NCBI GenBank assembly: GCA_041396985.1 | Contig: JAWKXO010000004.1 | Span: 331,342-395,341, forward strand | Length of the DNA: 64,000 nt | Reading direction: 5' to 3' | From: Emcibacteraceae bacterium | GTDB taxonomy: Bacteria > Pseudomonadota > Alphaproteobacteria > Sphingomonadales > Emcibacteraceae | Shown here: piece after piece, positions 8,670 through 16,872 of the stretch | Layout of the letters: every line of letters begins with the position of its first letter | Position numbering within the stretch: the first letter of the stretch is position 1 | Position numbers and translations under genes: made by a program | The notes under the pieces: model-generated | Databases searched by the model: none | Seen by the model: only the letters and a program-made list of their open reading frames with translations | What the model was told of the DNA's origin: nothing

Positions 8670-9167
8670 ATGTCACGACCCAAATCTTGGACATTTCCCA
8701 AATGGGGAGATTATTACAGGGAACGAGACCCGGTTTCAGTGCGTCTTTGTGATTATGACGGCTGTGACAATCCTGGCGATTATCCTGCTCCCAAAGCCCC
8801 TGACAGCAAAGATAAGTGGTATTTCTGTCAGTCCCATGTTGCCGAATTCAACAAAAACTGGAATTATTTTGACGGCCTTTCCCGTGAAGAGGCTATGAGG
8901 CGCGCCCAGGAAGAACTGCGAACCGCCAAAGGGTATAAGGGCAGCAGCGCCTATATGGGTGGCGAGACCACATATGGCAAGGAAGAACGCCGGTCAGATG
9001 CCCTTGAAATTCTTGATCTGGAAGATGATGCAACAATGGTCGAAATTAAGTCAGCCTATCGACGTCTGGTAAAACTTTACCACCCGGATACAAATATGGG
9101 TGATGCTGAAAGTGCCATAAAATTTCAGCAGATTAAAGCGGCATATGAAGTCCTGACCGCTAAATAA
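8670..9167 (+). CDS. J-domain protein with N-terminal C-x4-C/C-x2-H motif
   Basis: DnaJ-like co-chaperone, 165 residues. The C-terminal 65 residues form a J domain (ALEILDLEDDATMVEIKSAY, then the HPD of LYHPDTN and a final helix), which would stimulate DnaK. The N-terminal half has four possible metal ligands arranged C-x4-C-x20-C-x2-H (CDYDGC ... FCQSH). The J-protein at 26184 has exactly the same spacing, so the two are paralogues and the motif is probably a small zinc site. No client-binding region of classical DnaJ is present. Small cytosolic J-proteins of this layout are widespread in alphaproteobacteria. Confidence 0.88.
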   Translation: MSRPKSWTFPKWGDYYRERDPVSVRLCDYDGCDNPGDYPAPKAPDSKDKWYFCQSHVAEFNKNWNYFDGLSREEAMRRAQEELRTAKGYKGSSAYMGGETTYGKEERRSDALEILDLEDDATMVEIKSAYRRLVKLYHPDTNMGDAESAIKFQQIKAAYEVLTAK

Positions 9168-9186
9168 TTTTTTCCTGAAACAAAGA

Positions 9187-9693
9187 TTACTCAGACAATC
9201 TTTCTACAAGATCTTCATAACTGATCCGCCAGCTTTCAAACGGCATATCAGCAATATTGGCATTATAAAATTTGCTTAAGGATGTAACTTCCGGGCCAAT
9301 CCAATCCGGAAGGGCAATGCTGTCATTGGCGTTTGCAAGTTCCACTTCTGCGATGATGAGCCCCTTATTAACCCCTTCAAATATATCCAGCTCCCACGTC
9401 ATACCGTCAATTTTATATATTTCACGTTTTTTGATAATGGCATAGTGACTGATTGATGAAAACAGAATGTCCGCTTCTTCTTTTGTGATTTTAAATTCCA
9501 GCTCATTTCGCCCCGGCCCTGATTTCTGGGTTTTGATACTCAAGATATACTGATCATCCCGCTCACGCACACGAACTGTATTGCCGCGCTCCCGGGCGAT
9601 ATAACCTTGTCTGATTTTATAAACTCGATCAGGCTGCTGATCCGGCATCCTGCGGATTAAAAATTTTCTTTCAATTTCAACACCAAGGGTCAT
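9187..9693 (-). CDS. CYTH domain protein (triphosphate tunnel metalloenzyme)
   Basis: Member of the CYTH/TTM superfamily, most likely an inorganic triphosphatase or related phosphohydrolase. The diagnostic EIERKFLI is at residues 6-13. Further tunnel strands with alternating charged residues follow: TVRVRERDDQYILSIK, RNELEFKITKEEAD, WELDIFEG and IIAEVELA. Its 168 residues correspond to the CYTH domain alone. It starts 3 bp after the stop of the restored class V aminotransferase gene, so it is the last gene of the run that begins with the AsmA-like gene. Confidence 0.88.
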   Translation of the reverse strand: MTLGVEIERKFLIRRMPDQQPDRVYKIRQGYIARERGNTVRVRERDDQYILSIKTQKSGPGRNELEFKITKEEADILFSSISHYAIIKKREIYKIDGMTWELDIFEGVNKGLIIAEVELANANDSIALPDWIGPEVTSLSKFYNANIADMPFESWRISYEDLVERLSE

Positions 9694-9696
9694 TTC

Positions 9697-10829
9697 CTAA
9701 AGCTCACCTTCCAAAACATCGAAAAAGCGGTCAATATCCGCTTTATCATTATAAATATGCGGAGAAACACGGATGCTATGCCCTCGAATACTGACAAAAA
9801 TCTTCTTTTCAGCAAGTGCCGGTGCTATATTCGCCGGTACTCCACCCTTAAAATTTATGCCGATTAAGTTAGGCACGCGTTGTTCCTCACCTGCTACATT
9901 AAGGCCAATAGCTGTTGCACGTTTTGCAATATAATCCGTCAGGGTTTTTAAATATTCCGCTATATTCTCTATCCCCAGACCCAGTAAATATTCAAGGACT
10001 GAAGCCGCAATTGGCGCATGAATAAAGTTGCTTTTTCCCCCATATCAAAACGTCGGGCACCAGTTTCATAGCCATCCTTATAATCAACCAGCCGGGCAAA
10101 ATCGTCGGCATCCTTGCGACCGATCCAGCTTTCCTCAAGTGGTTTTCCATCCTGGTTCCGGGGTGCCACATATAAATATCCGAATGAAAACGGCCCAAGC
10201 AGCCATTTATATCCCACAACCACCATATAATCCGGATCAACATCTTTAACGGAAAAGGGCATCACCCCCAATGTCTGGGACAGGTCAAGCACCAGCGCCG
10301 CCCCCACCTTTTTCGTTTTTTTGCTTACAGCGATCAGATCAATTAATGTTCCATTGGTCCAGTGGGCATTTGCCGTTGCAACAATAGCAGTCTTATTATC
10401 GATTGCATTGACCAATGCCTCGGTCCAGTTTCCGTTCTCTGGCCAGCCGACGGTTTCAACGATAGCCCCCTTTTCCTCCGCCAGTACGAGCCAGGGATAA
10501 ATATTTGATGGGAACTGGTCAGCCAGCACAATAATTTTCTGCCCCGCTGAAACAGGAATATTTTTTGCCGCAACAGCAATGCCATAGGAAACGGACGGCA
10601 CAATTGCCATATCATCCGGCTTGGCACCGATCATTTTTGCCGTAAGATTATAAATTTGATCTGGAAGTTCAAAAAATTCACTAATAGCAATGGACCATGG
10701 CATCATTTTTTTGGCGACTGCGACCTTGCCAATCTCGACCGCTTTTTTGGTTAATGGCCCCATATAGGCGGCATTTAAATATGTCACATCGGCAGGTATA
10801 TCAAATAAGTTTCTTTGGCATTTAAGCAT
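9697..10829 (-). pseudogene. Class V aminotransferase family protein, frameshifted
   Basis: PLP-dependent enzyme of the class V (cysteine desulfurase/isopenicillin N epimerase-like) group. The first frame (9969-10829, 286 residues) has the PLP-binding aspartate in LDLSQTLG (about 182) and the Schiff-base lysine in VVGYKWLLGP (Lys208). Near 10022-10026 the frame breaks: it ends in IYWVWG, while the next frame continues sensibly as FIHAPIAASVLEYLLGLGIE and runs to a TAG at 9697, ending VSIRGHSIRVSPHIYNDKAD plus a helix. Adding one T to the TTT run at the break restores one gene of about 377 codons. The neighbouring DUF3137 and lemA genes show the same kind of damage. The substrate is unknown. 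Confidence 0.85.
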
Positions 10830-10842
10830 TATTATTTCCTGA

Positions 10843-11765
10843 TTAAATTCTTGTATTCTGCGTCAATTTAAGTTCTGTAACCATATCAAATATCTGGGCA
10901 ATGTCTTTAATATTCTGTTTTATCAGTTCAGGATCATTAAGGTTATAGCTCCCTCCTTCAAACGCGTTTCCGTTTCTTTTGATCGCCATATATATGGATC
11001 CATCCTTAAACGCCAGCTGCAACTGCTTTATATTGGGAAGCCGGGAAAATTCAAGAAGCCGCTCCATAAATGTCGGGGTCAGCAAATACCTCGCTTCCAC
11101 CTGGTCTGTGGAATAGACCTCAAACTCACTTTCAAAAACACTGTCTTCCAGCTTCACCCGTTCACCGGATCTTGTCCAGCCGGTCAGAAAATTACCGATT
11201 GCCGTGTGATCCTTGGTAATAATGGTTTGGCCCTTAAAATTTTTATGAAAATTAAACTGAACCAGAAAACCGTTAAAAACAGTTGTTGTTGTCCTTCGAC
11301 CCTTGCTATCCTTGCTTACCGTGATCAGTTTTGCTTCGAACAGTTGAAAATCGACATCCTCAATTTTTCCGGAAATCTGATCTTCCAGCGTTTTTTCATC
11401 ATATCCCGGAATGATCGAAAGCTGATCAAACGGTACGATCACATGTGAAGAGGGTGTCATTAGATATTCAAGGCCGATATTATGACAAAGTGCCGGCATT
11501 AGCTCCCTTTTTGCTTCTCGTCTTATGACGGCCATTCTGCGGTAAAAAAACATACAGACGATGAAAGACAGCCCGACAGAAATTTGAAATAAATCAGTAT
11601 CACCCTGAGTAAGCAAAATTAAGATAACAATTAAGCCGCAAATAAATACGGCACCAAGAAAGGTTTTAAAGGCTCGCTGCCTTTTGCCTCCAACTCATCC
11701 AGCAAAGGCTTAAAACCGCTCCCGTCAAATGAATGCAGCAATTGCCGCATGTCATCAATTGTCAT
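10843..11765 (-). pseudogene. DUF3137 domain membrane protein, frameshifted near the N-terminus
   Basis: Protein of unknown function whose body (10843-11616) matches the DUF3137 family, including IIPGYDEKTLEDQISGKIED and VFNGFLVQFNFHKNFKGQT. The true start is probably the ATG at 11763-11765 (MTIDDMRQLLHSF), 12 bp after the restored lemA stop and preceded by AGGC. That frame ends early (PYLFAA, stop). Adding one A to the run at 11682-11685 joins it to RAFKTFLGAVFICGLIVILI and the downstream frame, which restores two transmembrane helices. LemA-DUF3137 pairs are common, and both are thought to be envelope proteins; the function is not established. Confidence 0.8.
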
Positions 11766-11777
11766 GTCTTTTTGCCT

Positions 11778-12340
11778 TTAAAGATAATCTGCAGCGTCCA
11801 CCGGTTTGCGGTCTGCTTCATCCACTTCAAAATAGGGCATCGCTTTAATTCCAAGCATATTGGCGATTATGCTGCTTGGAAAATTTCCACCAGATTTTTC
11901 AGATCCGTAACCGCTGAATTATAAAACCGCCGTGCTGCAGAAATATGCCCTTCAACCTCTTCATAGGTTTCCTGAGCCCTGACCATGGTTTCCTGCGATT
12001 TCAGATCCGGATAATTTTCGGCAACCGCGAACAAATTCATCATTGCAGACTGTAGCTGTTTGCTGGCTTCAAGATGCTGGGCGACTTCTTCAGGATTGTT
12101 TTTATCATAATCACTTGCTGAAATGGTTCTCATTTGCGTTACTTTTGTCAGCACCGCATCTTCATGTTCCATAAATTTTTTGGCAATTTTCAGAATGTTG
12201 GGAACCAGATCATGCCTTTTCTTAAGCTGCACATCTATTGATGAGAGGGCTTCTAGAGCATAGTTTCTTTGTTTTATCAGGCGAAGATAAAAATAATAGC
12301 AAATGCCGGCTATTGCGAGCAAACCAATCAGTAGAACCAC
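11778..12340 (-). pseudogene. lemA: LemA family protein, frameshifted near the C-terminus
   Basis: LemA proteins have one N-terminal membrane helix followed by a long helical bundle. Here the helix is VLLIGLLAIAGICYYFYL, then the signature QRNYALEALSSIDVQLKKRH and DLVPNILKIAKKF. The uninterrupted frame (11867-12340, 157 residues) ends EIFQAA. One extra T in the run at 11880-11883 instead gives FPSSIIANMLGIKAMPYFEV and a natural stop at 11778, the conserved LemA ending. The gene is thus one base from intact. It lies between the AsmA-like gene and DUF3137, all co-directional. Confidence 0.85.
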
Positions 12341-12363
12341 AATAATATCCTTTCTAGAAAAAA

Positions 12364-13125
12364 TTATTTTTGTGGGATCAGCCCCTTCAGCTTCTCCCCG
12401 ACCTGGTCAGCGACTTTACCTTCCAACTCCTTAACAACATTTCCTGCAGCGTCATTTACCTTGTTTTTGACATCACCAAGCATTTCACTTTGTGCCACCT
12501 GACTTACACTTTTATTAACAACACCGAAAATCTGCTTTAGAACATCCGTAGCAATTGCCCCGTTTTCGCGTTTTCCAATATCAGCAATGTCAAGATTGGG
12601 GAGGGTTACACCCGCACCACGGCCACCAACCAGGTCACTGGCAATTTGAACTTTAGTTCCATTGATATAGACATGATCAATGATATATTTCAGTTCGCTG
12701 TCATCGCTGCTTTCAAGGCCCAGATCAGCTACATATTTATCCACATTTTCCTGAATTTTACCAATATTGTTACCTTTGGTACCGATTTCATAAATCATAT
12801 CCGGTGCATCAAGACGTATTTCATTAATATGAATAACATCTGACGTCAGACTTTTAATATCCAGCTTAACGCTCATATTATCAATTTTAAAGGCATGTGA
12901 TGATTTAAAACCTTCAGGATTGCCAATGACAAGTCCAGTAACAGATGCAGCACCATTGGCAGGATCAAGATCAACTTTGGCCAATTCAACATCCGCTCCA
13001 ATAATTGGCGGCACATAGGTGATAACCCCATGCCTGATCATATCTCCCGCATTTGAAGATAAATAGAACATGGCCCCGCCGCCAATAACCACCAAAACCA
13101 GAATACCGATTAAAAGTTTTTTCAT
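12364..13125 (-). CDS. AsmA-like membrane-anchored protein
   Basis: 253-residue protein with one N-terminal membrane helix or uncleaved signal (KKLLIGILVLVVIGGGAMFY) and the rest predicted outside the cytosol. The fold hints are AsmA/DUF748-like: short repeated beta segments such as GADVELAKVDLDPANGAASV, then FKIDNMSVKLDIKSL and HINEIRLDAPDM. Members of that group act in outer-membrane or lipid homeostasis. The C-terminal 70 residues are amphipathic (VKNKVNDAAGNVVKELEGKV). It is the first gene of the run through lemA, DUF3137, aminotransferase and CYTH. The family call is moderate and no precise role can be given. Confidence 0.6.
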   Translation of the reverse strand: MKKLLIGILVLVVIGGGAMFYLSSNAGDMIRHGVITYVPPIIGADVELAKVDLDPANGAASVTGLVIGNPEGFKSSHAFKIDNMSVKLDIKSLTSDVIHINEIRLDAPDMIYEIGTKGNNIGKIQENVDKYVADLGLESSDDSELKYIIDHVYINGTKVQIASDLVGGRGAGVTLPNLDIADIGKRENGAIATDVLKQIFGVVNKSVSQVAQSEMLGDVKNKVNDAAGNVVKELEGKVADQVGEKLKGLIPQK

Positions 13126-13254
13126 TTTTCGTCTCCTACTCGCATTTAAATCAGTTTCACTTATTAGTGGTTTAATTGCAACTATTAATAACTTGACCTT
13201 TGGCAGTTTATTAACAACAATCTATAATGAATATAAAGATTAAGAGGCAGAGTA

Positions 13255-14295
13255 ATGGGCATTTTATCATATACTGGCGGATTGGGACTGATCGTACTTT
13301 CGGTTTATATTATGGTTGTCGGCCGTGACCTTATTGTCCCGTTTCTGATCAGTGTCGTGATCTGGTATCTGATAAATACACTTGCCGATTATTATCATAA
13401 GGTAAAAATAAACAATCGCGCCCTGCCAAAGGCTGTCTGTTTTATTGCCGCCTTACTCACCATGATTACCGCTCTTTATCTGCTGGTGAATATGATCGGT
13501 GATAATATTCATAATGTAAAAGCAGCCGCACCGGTTTATCAGGAAAATCTGCTTAAACTTTCCGATCGAATTTACGATCTTTTCGGTATTGAAAACCAGC
13601 CCAATCTTACCCAGCTTCTTGGCCAGATCAATCTGCGGCCATTTATAAGCAATATTGCCGGCACCATGGCCGGAATTGCCGGCAATGCCGGATTGATCCT
13701 TATTTATGTATTGTTTATTTTCCTCGAACAGGCCAGTTTTAAAGCCAAACTTGATGCCTTGCTTAAGGGCTCAAAACATTCCGAAACTGTCACAGAAATT
13801 ATCAGCGCGGTTTCAATTAAAATTGAAAAATATGTTGCCATAAAAACATTTGTCAGCATGCTGACCGGGGTCGCCTGTTACATAGTGCTTATCCTGAATG
13901 ATGTTGATTATGCCAGCTTCTGGGCTTTTATAATTTTTCTTTTAAACTATATACCAACTGTCGGGTCCATGCTTGCGGTTTTATTTCCGGCATTGCTCAG
14001 TCTTGTTCAGTTTCCGACCTTTACACCATTTTTAATTATTATATCTTCACTTGGGCTCATTCAGGTGCTCATTGGCAATATTCTTGAACCCAGACTTATG
14101 GGGAATTCGCTGAACTTAAGCCCGCTAGTTGTCATGCTGTCACTGGCCGTATGGGGAAGCATCTGGGGCATAGCCGGTATGTTCCTGAGCGTTCCGTTCA
14201 CAGTGATCCTGATGATCATATTCTCAGAATTTCCAAAAACAAAACCAATTGCCATCATCCTTTCCCATGATGGCAAAATCGGATCGATCAGATAA
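13255..14295 (+). CDS. AI-2E family transporter (PerM/TqsA-like)
   Basis: Inner-membrane protein of 346 residues with about eight hydrophobic segments. The family core is visible: IYVLFIFLEQASFKAKLDAL, then IEKYVAIKTFVSMLTGV and FWAFIIFLLNYIPTVGSMLA, and a C-terminal GNILEPRLMGNSLNLSPLVV with WGSIWGIAGMFLSVPFT. Members include TqsA, which exports autoinducer-2, and others linked to ion extrusion, so the substrate cannot be told from sequence. It is divergent from the AsmA-like gene and has a good ribosome binding site (AGAGGCAGAG). Confidence 0.88.
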   Translation: MGILSYTGGLGLIVLSVYIMVVGRDLIVPFLISVVIWYLINTLADYYHKVKINNRALPKAVCFIAALLTMITALYLLVNMIGDNIHNVKAAAPVYQENLLKLSDRIYDLFGIENQPNLTQLLGQINLRPFISNIAGTMAGIAGNAGLILIYVLFIFLEQASFKAKLDALLKGSKHSETVTEIISAVSIKIEKYVAIKTFVSMLTGVACYIVLILNDVDYASFWAFIIFLLNYIPTVGSMLAVLFPALLSLVQFPTFTPFLIIISSLGLIQVLIGNILEPRLMGNSLNLSPLVVMLSLAVWGSIWGIAGMFLSVPFTVILMIIFSEFPKTKPIAIILSHDGKIGSIR

Positions 14296-14339
14296 TCAAG
14301 AAAAAATAATAAGAAAAATAAATTTATGGCTGACTGGGC

Positions 14340-14663
14340 TTATTTTTTACAAAATAATTCAGATGTCAGATCAATAAATTTTTCAACCCGCCTATCGCTA
14401 ATAGAGTAATATATCTGTTGCCTGTCCCGGCGTCTGGCCAAAATACCCTGTCCACGCATTTTACTTAAATGCTGGGATAATGCTGATTGGGAAATATCAA
14501 GCTTCTTTTCCAGATCGCTGACACATAATTCGCCTTTCATTAATCGTCCAAGTATGATCAGCCTGTTTGGATTTGCCAAAGTTTTAAGAAATTCAGCAGC
14601 CATTCCGGAAATTTGTATGATTTCCGTACCTTCTGCACATTTTCCCTCACCCAATTTATTCAT
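14340..14663 (-). CDS. ArsR family transcriptional regulator with three cysteines
   Basis: Winged-helix repressor-type protein of 107 residues. The ANPNRLIILGRLMKGELCV segment and the recognition helix SQSALSQHLSKMRGQG are typical of ArsR/SmtB. Cysteines lie at about 9, 47 and 105. The Cys in GELCVSDLE and the near-terminal Cys in LFCKK resemble the paired thiols of persulfide-sensing BigR/SqrR/YgaV regulators, but the spacing is not identical, so redox or sulfur sensing is only a possibility. The metal-site motif ELCVCDL of arsenic sensors is not complete. It converges on the AI-2E gene and lies 160 bp downstream of the leucine operon. Target genes are unknown. Confidence 0.85.
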   Translation of the reverse strand: MNKLGEGKCAEGTEIIQISGMAAEFLKTLANPNRLIILGRLMKGELCVSDLEKKLDISQSALSQHLSKMRGQGILARRRDRQQIYYSISDRRVEKFIDLTSELFCKK

Positions 14664-14794
14664 TCAGTTAAACCTAACATATTAATTTCATTAAACTTTT
14701 ACTAAAATTCTTTAGATTGTTTAATAATCGTTAATATTAGTTAATAAAGTCTTAACAAAATAAATTTTTTAGCCGCTAAATAAAAATATTTTTA

Positions 14795-14826
14795 AAAGAG
14801 AAAAAGAGCAGAACCCCTAGGGTTCA
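14795..14826 (-). terminator. Probable terminator of the leucine degradation operon
   Basis: A short GC-rich stem (GAACCC, loop CTA, GGGTTC) overlaps the ivd stop codon. On the minus strand it is followed by TGCTCTTTTTCTCTTTT. The stem is only 6 bp, so confidence is moderate. Confidence 0.5.
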
Positions 14827-15990
14827 AGCAGTTTCTGAAAACAGCTCACGACCGATGAGCATACGTCTGATTTCACTGGTACCCGCACCGATTTCAAAAA
14901 GCTTCGCATCACGAAGCAATCGACCGGTGGAAAATTCATTAATATAGCCATTCCCACCGAGACACTGTATCGCCTGAAGTGCCATTTGCGTCGCTTTTTC
15001 AGCGGAATATAAAATACAGCCGGCCGCATCCTTACGGGTCGTTTCGCCGCGGTCACAGGCCATTGCCACTGCATATACATAACTGCGGCAGGCATTTAGC
15101 TCAGTATACATATCGGCAACCTTCCCCTGAATGAACTGGAATTCGCCAATCGACTGACCAAATTGCTTGCGGTCATGAATATAGGGAAGCACGACATCCA
15201 GGCACGCCTGCATAATCCCTAGCGGCCCACCAGAAAGAATGACCCTTTCATAATCTAGACCGGACATTAATACCCTAACCCCTGAATCCACTGCTCCCAG
15301 AACATTGTCCTCCGGCACTTCACAATCTTCAAACACGAGCTCACATGTGTTCGATCCGCGCATACCAAGCTTGTCAAGTTTTTGTGCCGTTGAAAAACCT
15401 TTAAATCCTTTTTCAACAATAAAGGCAGTCATTCCCTTTGATCCTGCTTCCATATTCGTTTTGGCATAAACCACCAGCACATCAGCATTTGGGCCGTTTG
15501 TGATCCACATTTTGGTCCCGTTAAGGATATAGGTATGCCCTTTTTTCTCAGCTTTCAATTTCATGCTGACAACATCGGACCCTGCACCGCTTTCACTCAT
15601 GGCAAGGGCACCGACATGTTCACCGCTGAGCAATTTTGGCAGATATTTTTTCTTTTGTTCATCACTGCCGTTTCTGTTGATCTGGTTCACGCACAGGTTT
15701 GAATGGGCACCGTAGCTAAGACCGACACTGGCGGATGCCCGTGAAATTTCCTCAACCGCAATCGTATGGGCAAGATAGCCCATTTCCGAACCACCATATT
15801 GCTCTGGCACAGTCATACCCAGCAGTCCCAGTTCCCCAAATTTCTGCCACAGGTCTTCCGGAAAATCATTTTCACGGTCAATTGCTTCGGCGCGGGGCGC
15901 GATTTCATCGGCTGAAAATTTACGCACCATGTCACGGAGCATATTAATATCATCACTATGACCGAAATTTAAGGATGGATAGGAAACCAT
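14824..15990 (-). CDS. ivd: Isovaleryl-CoA dehydrogenase
   Basis: FAD-dependent acyl-CoA dehydrogenase that oxidises isovaleryl-CoA to 3-methylcrotonyl-CoA in leucine breakdown; 388 residues. Typical blocks are AMSESGAGSDVVS and WITNGPNADVLVVYAKT. The glutamate in LDYERVILSGGPLG sits where isovaleryl-CoA dehydrogenase has its catalytic base, while the place used by most other acyl-CoA dehydrogenases reads EIGAGTSEI without a catalytic Glu. This supports the specific assignment. It is the last of five co-directional genes, 15 bp after the HMG-CoA lyase. Confidence 0.93.
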   Translation of the reverse strand: MVSYPSLNFGHSDDINMLRDMVRKFSADEIAPRAEAIDRENDFPEDLWQKFGELGLLGMTVPEQYGGSEMGYLAHTIAVEEISRASASVGLSYGAHSNLCVNQINRNGSDEQKKKYLPKLLSGEHVGALAMSESGAGSDVVSMKLKAEKKGHTYILNGTKMWITNGPNADVLVVYAKTNMEAGSKGMTAFIVEKGFKGFSTAQKLDKLGMRGSNTCELVFEDCEVPEDNVLGAVDSGVRVLMSGLDYERVILSGGPLGIMQACLDVVLPYIHDRKQFGQSIGEFQFIQGKVADMYTELNACRSYVYAVAMACDRGETTRKDAAGCILYSAEKATQMALQAIQCLGGNGYINEFSTGRLLRDAKLFEIGAGTSEIRRMLIGRELFSETA

Positions 15991-16005
15991 TTTATCACCT
16001 TTTCA

Positions 16006-16872
16006 TTAATTCTGAATGCGCGCGAGCGCCTTTGTTACAAAACTTGCTATTTCTATAATTTTCTCTAAATCAATGCCTGTACGGATGCCCATTTCCCCAA
16101 GCATCGTGAGAACCGCTTCTGTTGCCACATTTCCGCTCGCCCCTTCGGCATAAGGACATCCCCCTAACCCGGCAACCGAACTGTCAAAGGTCCTGATCCC
16201 CTGTTCGAGCCCCTCTTTGATATTGTTCAGGGCATTTCCATATGTGTCATGGCAATGCAGTGCCAGATCATTGCTGCTCATTACCGCCTTATGTGCGATC
16301 AGAAGTTTCTCAAAATCTTTCGGTTTTCCCTTGCCGATGGTATCGCCAAGGGATATCTGATAACAGCCCATTTTCATAAGTTCCTCAGACACCCTAACGA
16401 CATCTATTGCGGCAATTGCCCCTTCATAAGGACAGTGGGTTACACAGGAAACATAACCACGCACAGGCAATTTATGATCAAAGGCAATTTCCATAACAGG
16501 TTTGAACCGTTCAATGCTTTCTAGAATGGAACAGTTGATATTGCTTTGACTGAAGCTTTCCGATGCAGCCGCAAATATGGCCACTTCGTCTGCAGATGCC
16601 TTAATTGCCGCCTCAATCCCTTTGACATTTGGTGTAAGGGCCGCATAAGTGACGCCAGACACCCGGTCAATAGATGTCATGACATCTGCGTTGTCAGCCA
16701 TTTGTGGAACCCATTTCGGGGAAACGAAGCTGGTCACTTCAATTTTTCTGAGCCCAGTTCGTGACAGCCTGTTGATCAGATCAACTTTTGTGGCGGTGCT
16801 GACAAATTTTGCTTCATTCTGAAGCCCGTCCCTTGGCCCCACTTCATAAATGATGACGTCTGTATCACTCAT
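16006..16872 (-). CDS. mvaB: Hydroxymethylglutaryl-CoA lyase
   Basis: Cleaves HMG-CoA into acetyl-CoA and acetoacetate, the last step of leucine degradation. The ATG at 16872 (MSDTDVIIYEVGPRDGLQNE) is preferred to the upstream in-frame start at 16908, because the family begins here and this gives an 8-bp overlap with mccA. The DGLQNE block binds substrate and metal. The signature GLGGCPYAEGASGN carries the active-site cysteine, and ALHCHDTYGNA supplies metal-ligand histidines. Length is 288 residues, normal for the family. Confidence 0.94.
   Translation of the reverse strand: MSDTDVIIYEVGPRDGLQNEAKFVSTATKVDLINRLSRTGLRKIEVTSFVSPKWVPQMADNADVMTSIDRVSGVTYAALTPNVKGIEAAIKASADEVAIFAAASESFSQSNINCSILESIERFKPVMEIAFDHKLPVRGYVSCVTHCPYEGAIAAIDVVRVSEELMKMGCYQISLGDTIGKGKPKDFEKLLIAHKAVMSSNDLALHCHDTYGNALNNIKEGLEQGIRTFDSSVAGLGGCPYAEGASGNVATEAVLTMLGEMGIRTGIDLEKIIEIASFVTKALARIQN

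Noticed and set aside
9969..12340. Programmed ribosomal frameshifting in the aminotransferase, DUF3137 and lemA genes
   Set aside because: No slippery heptamer or downstream structure is apparent, families are not known for it, and three adjacent genes with the same homopolymer loss point to error or decay.
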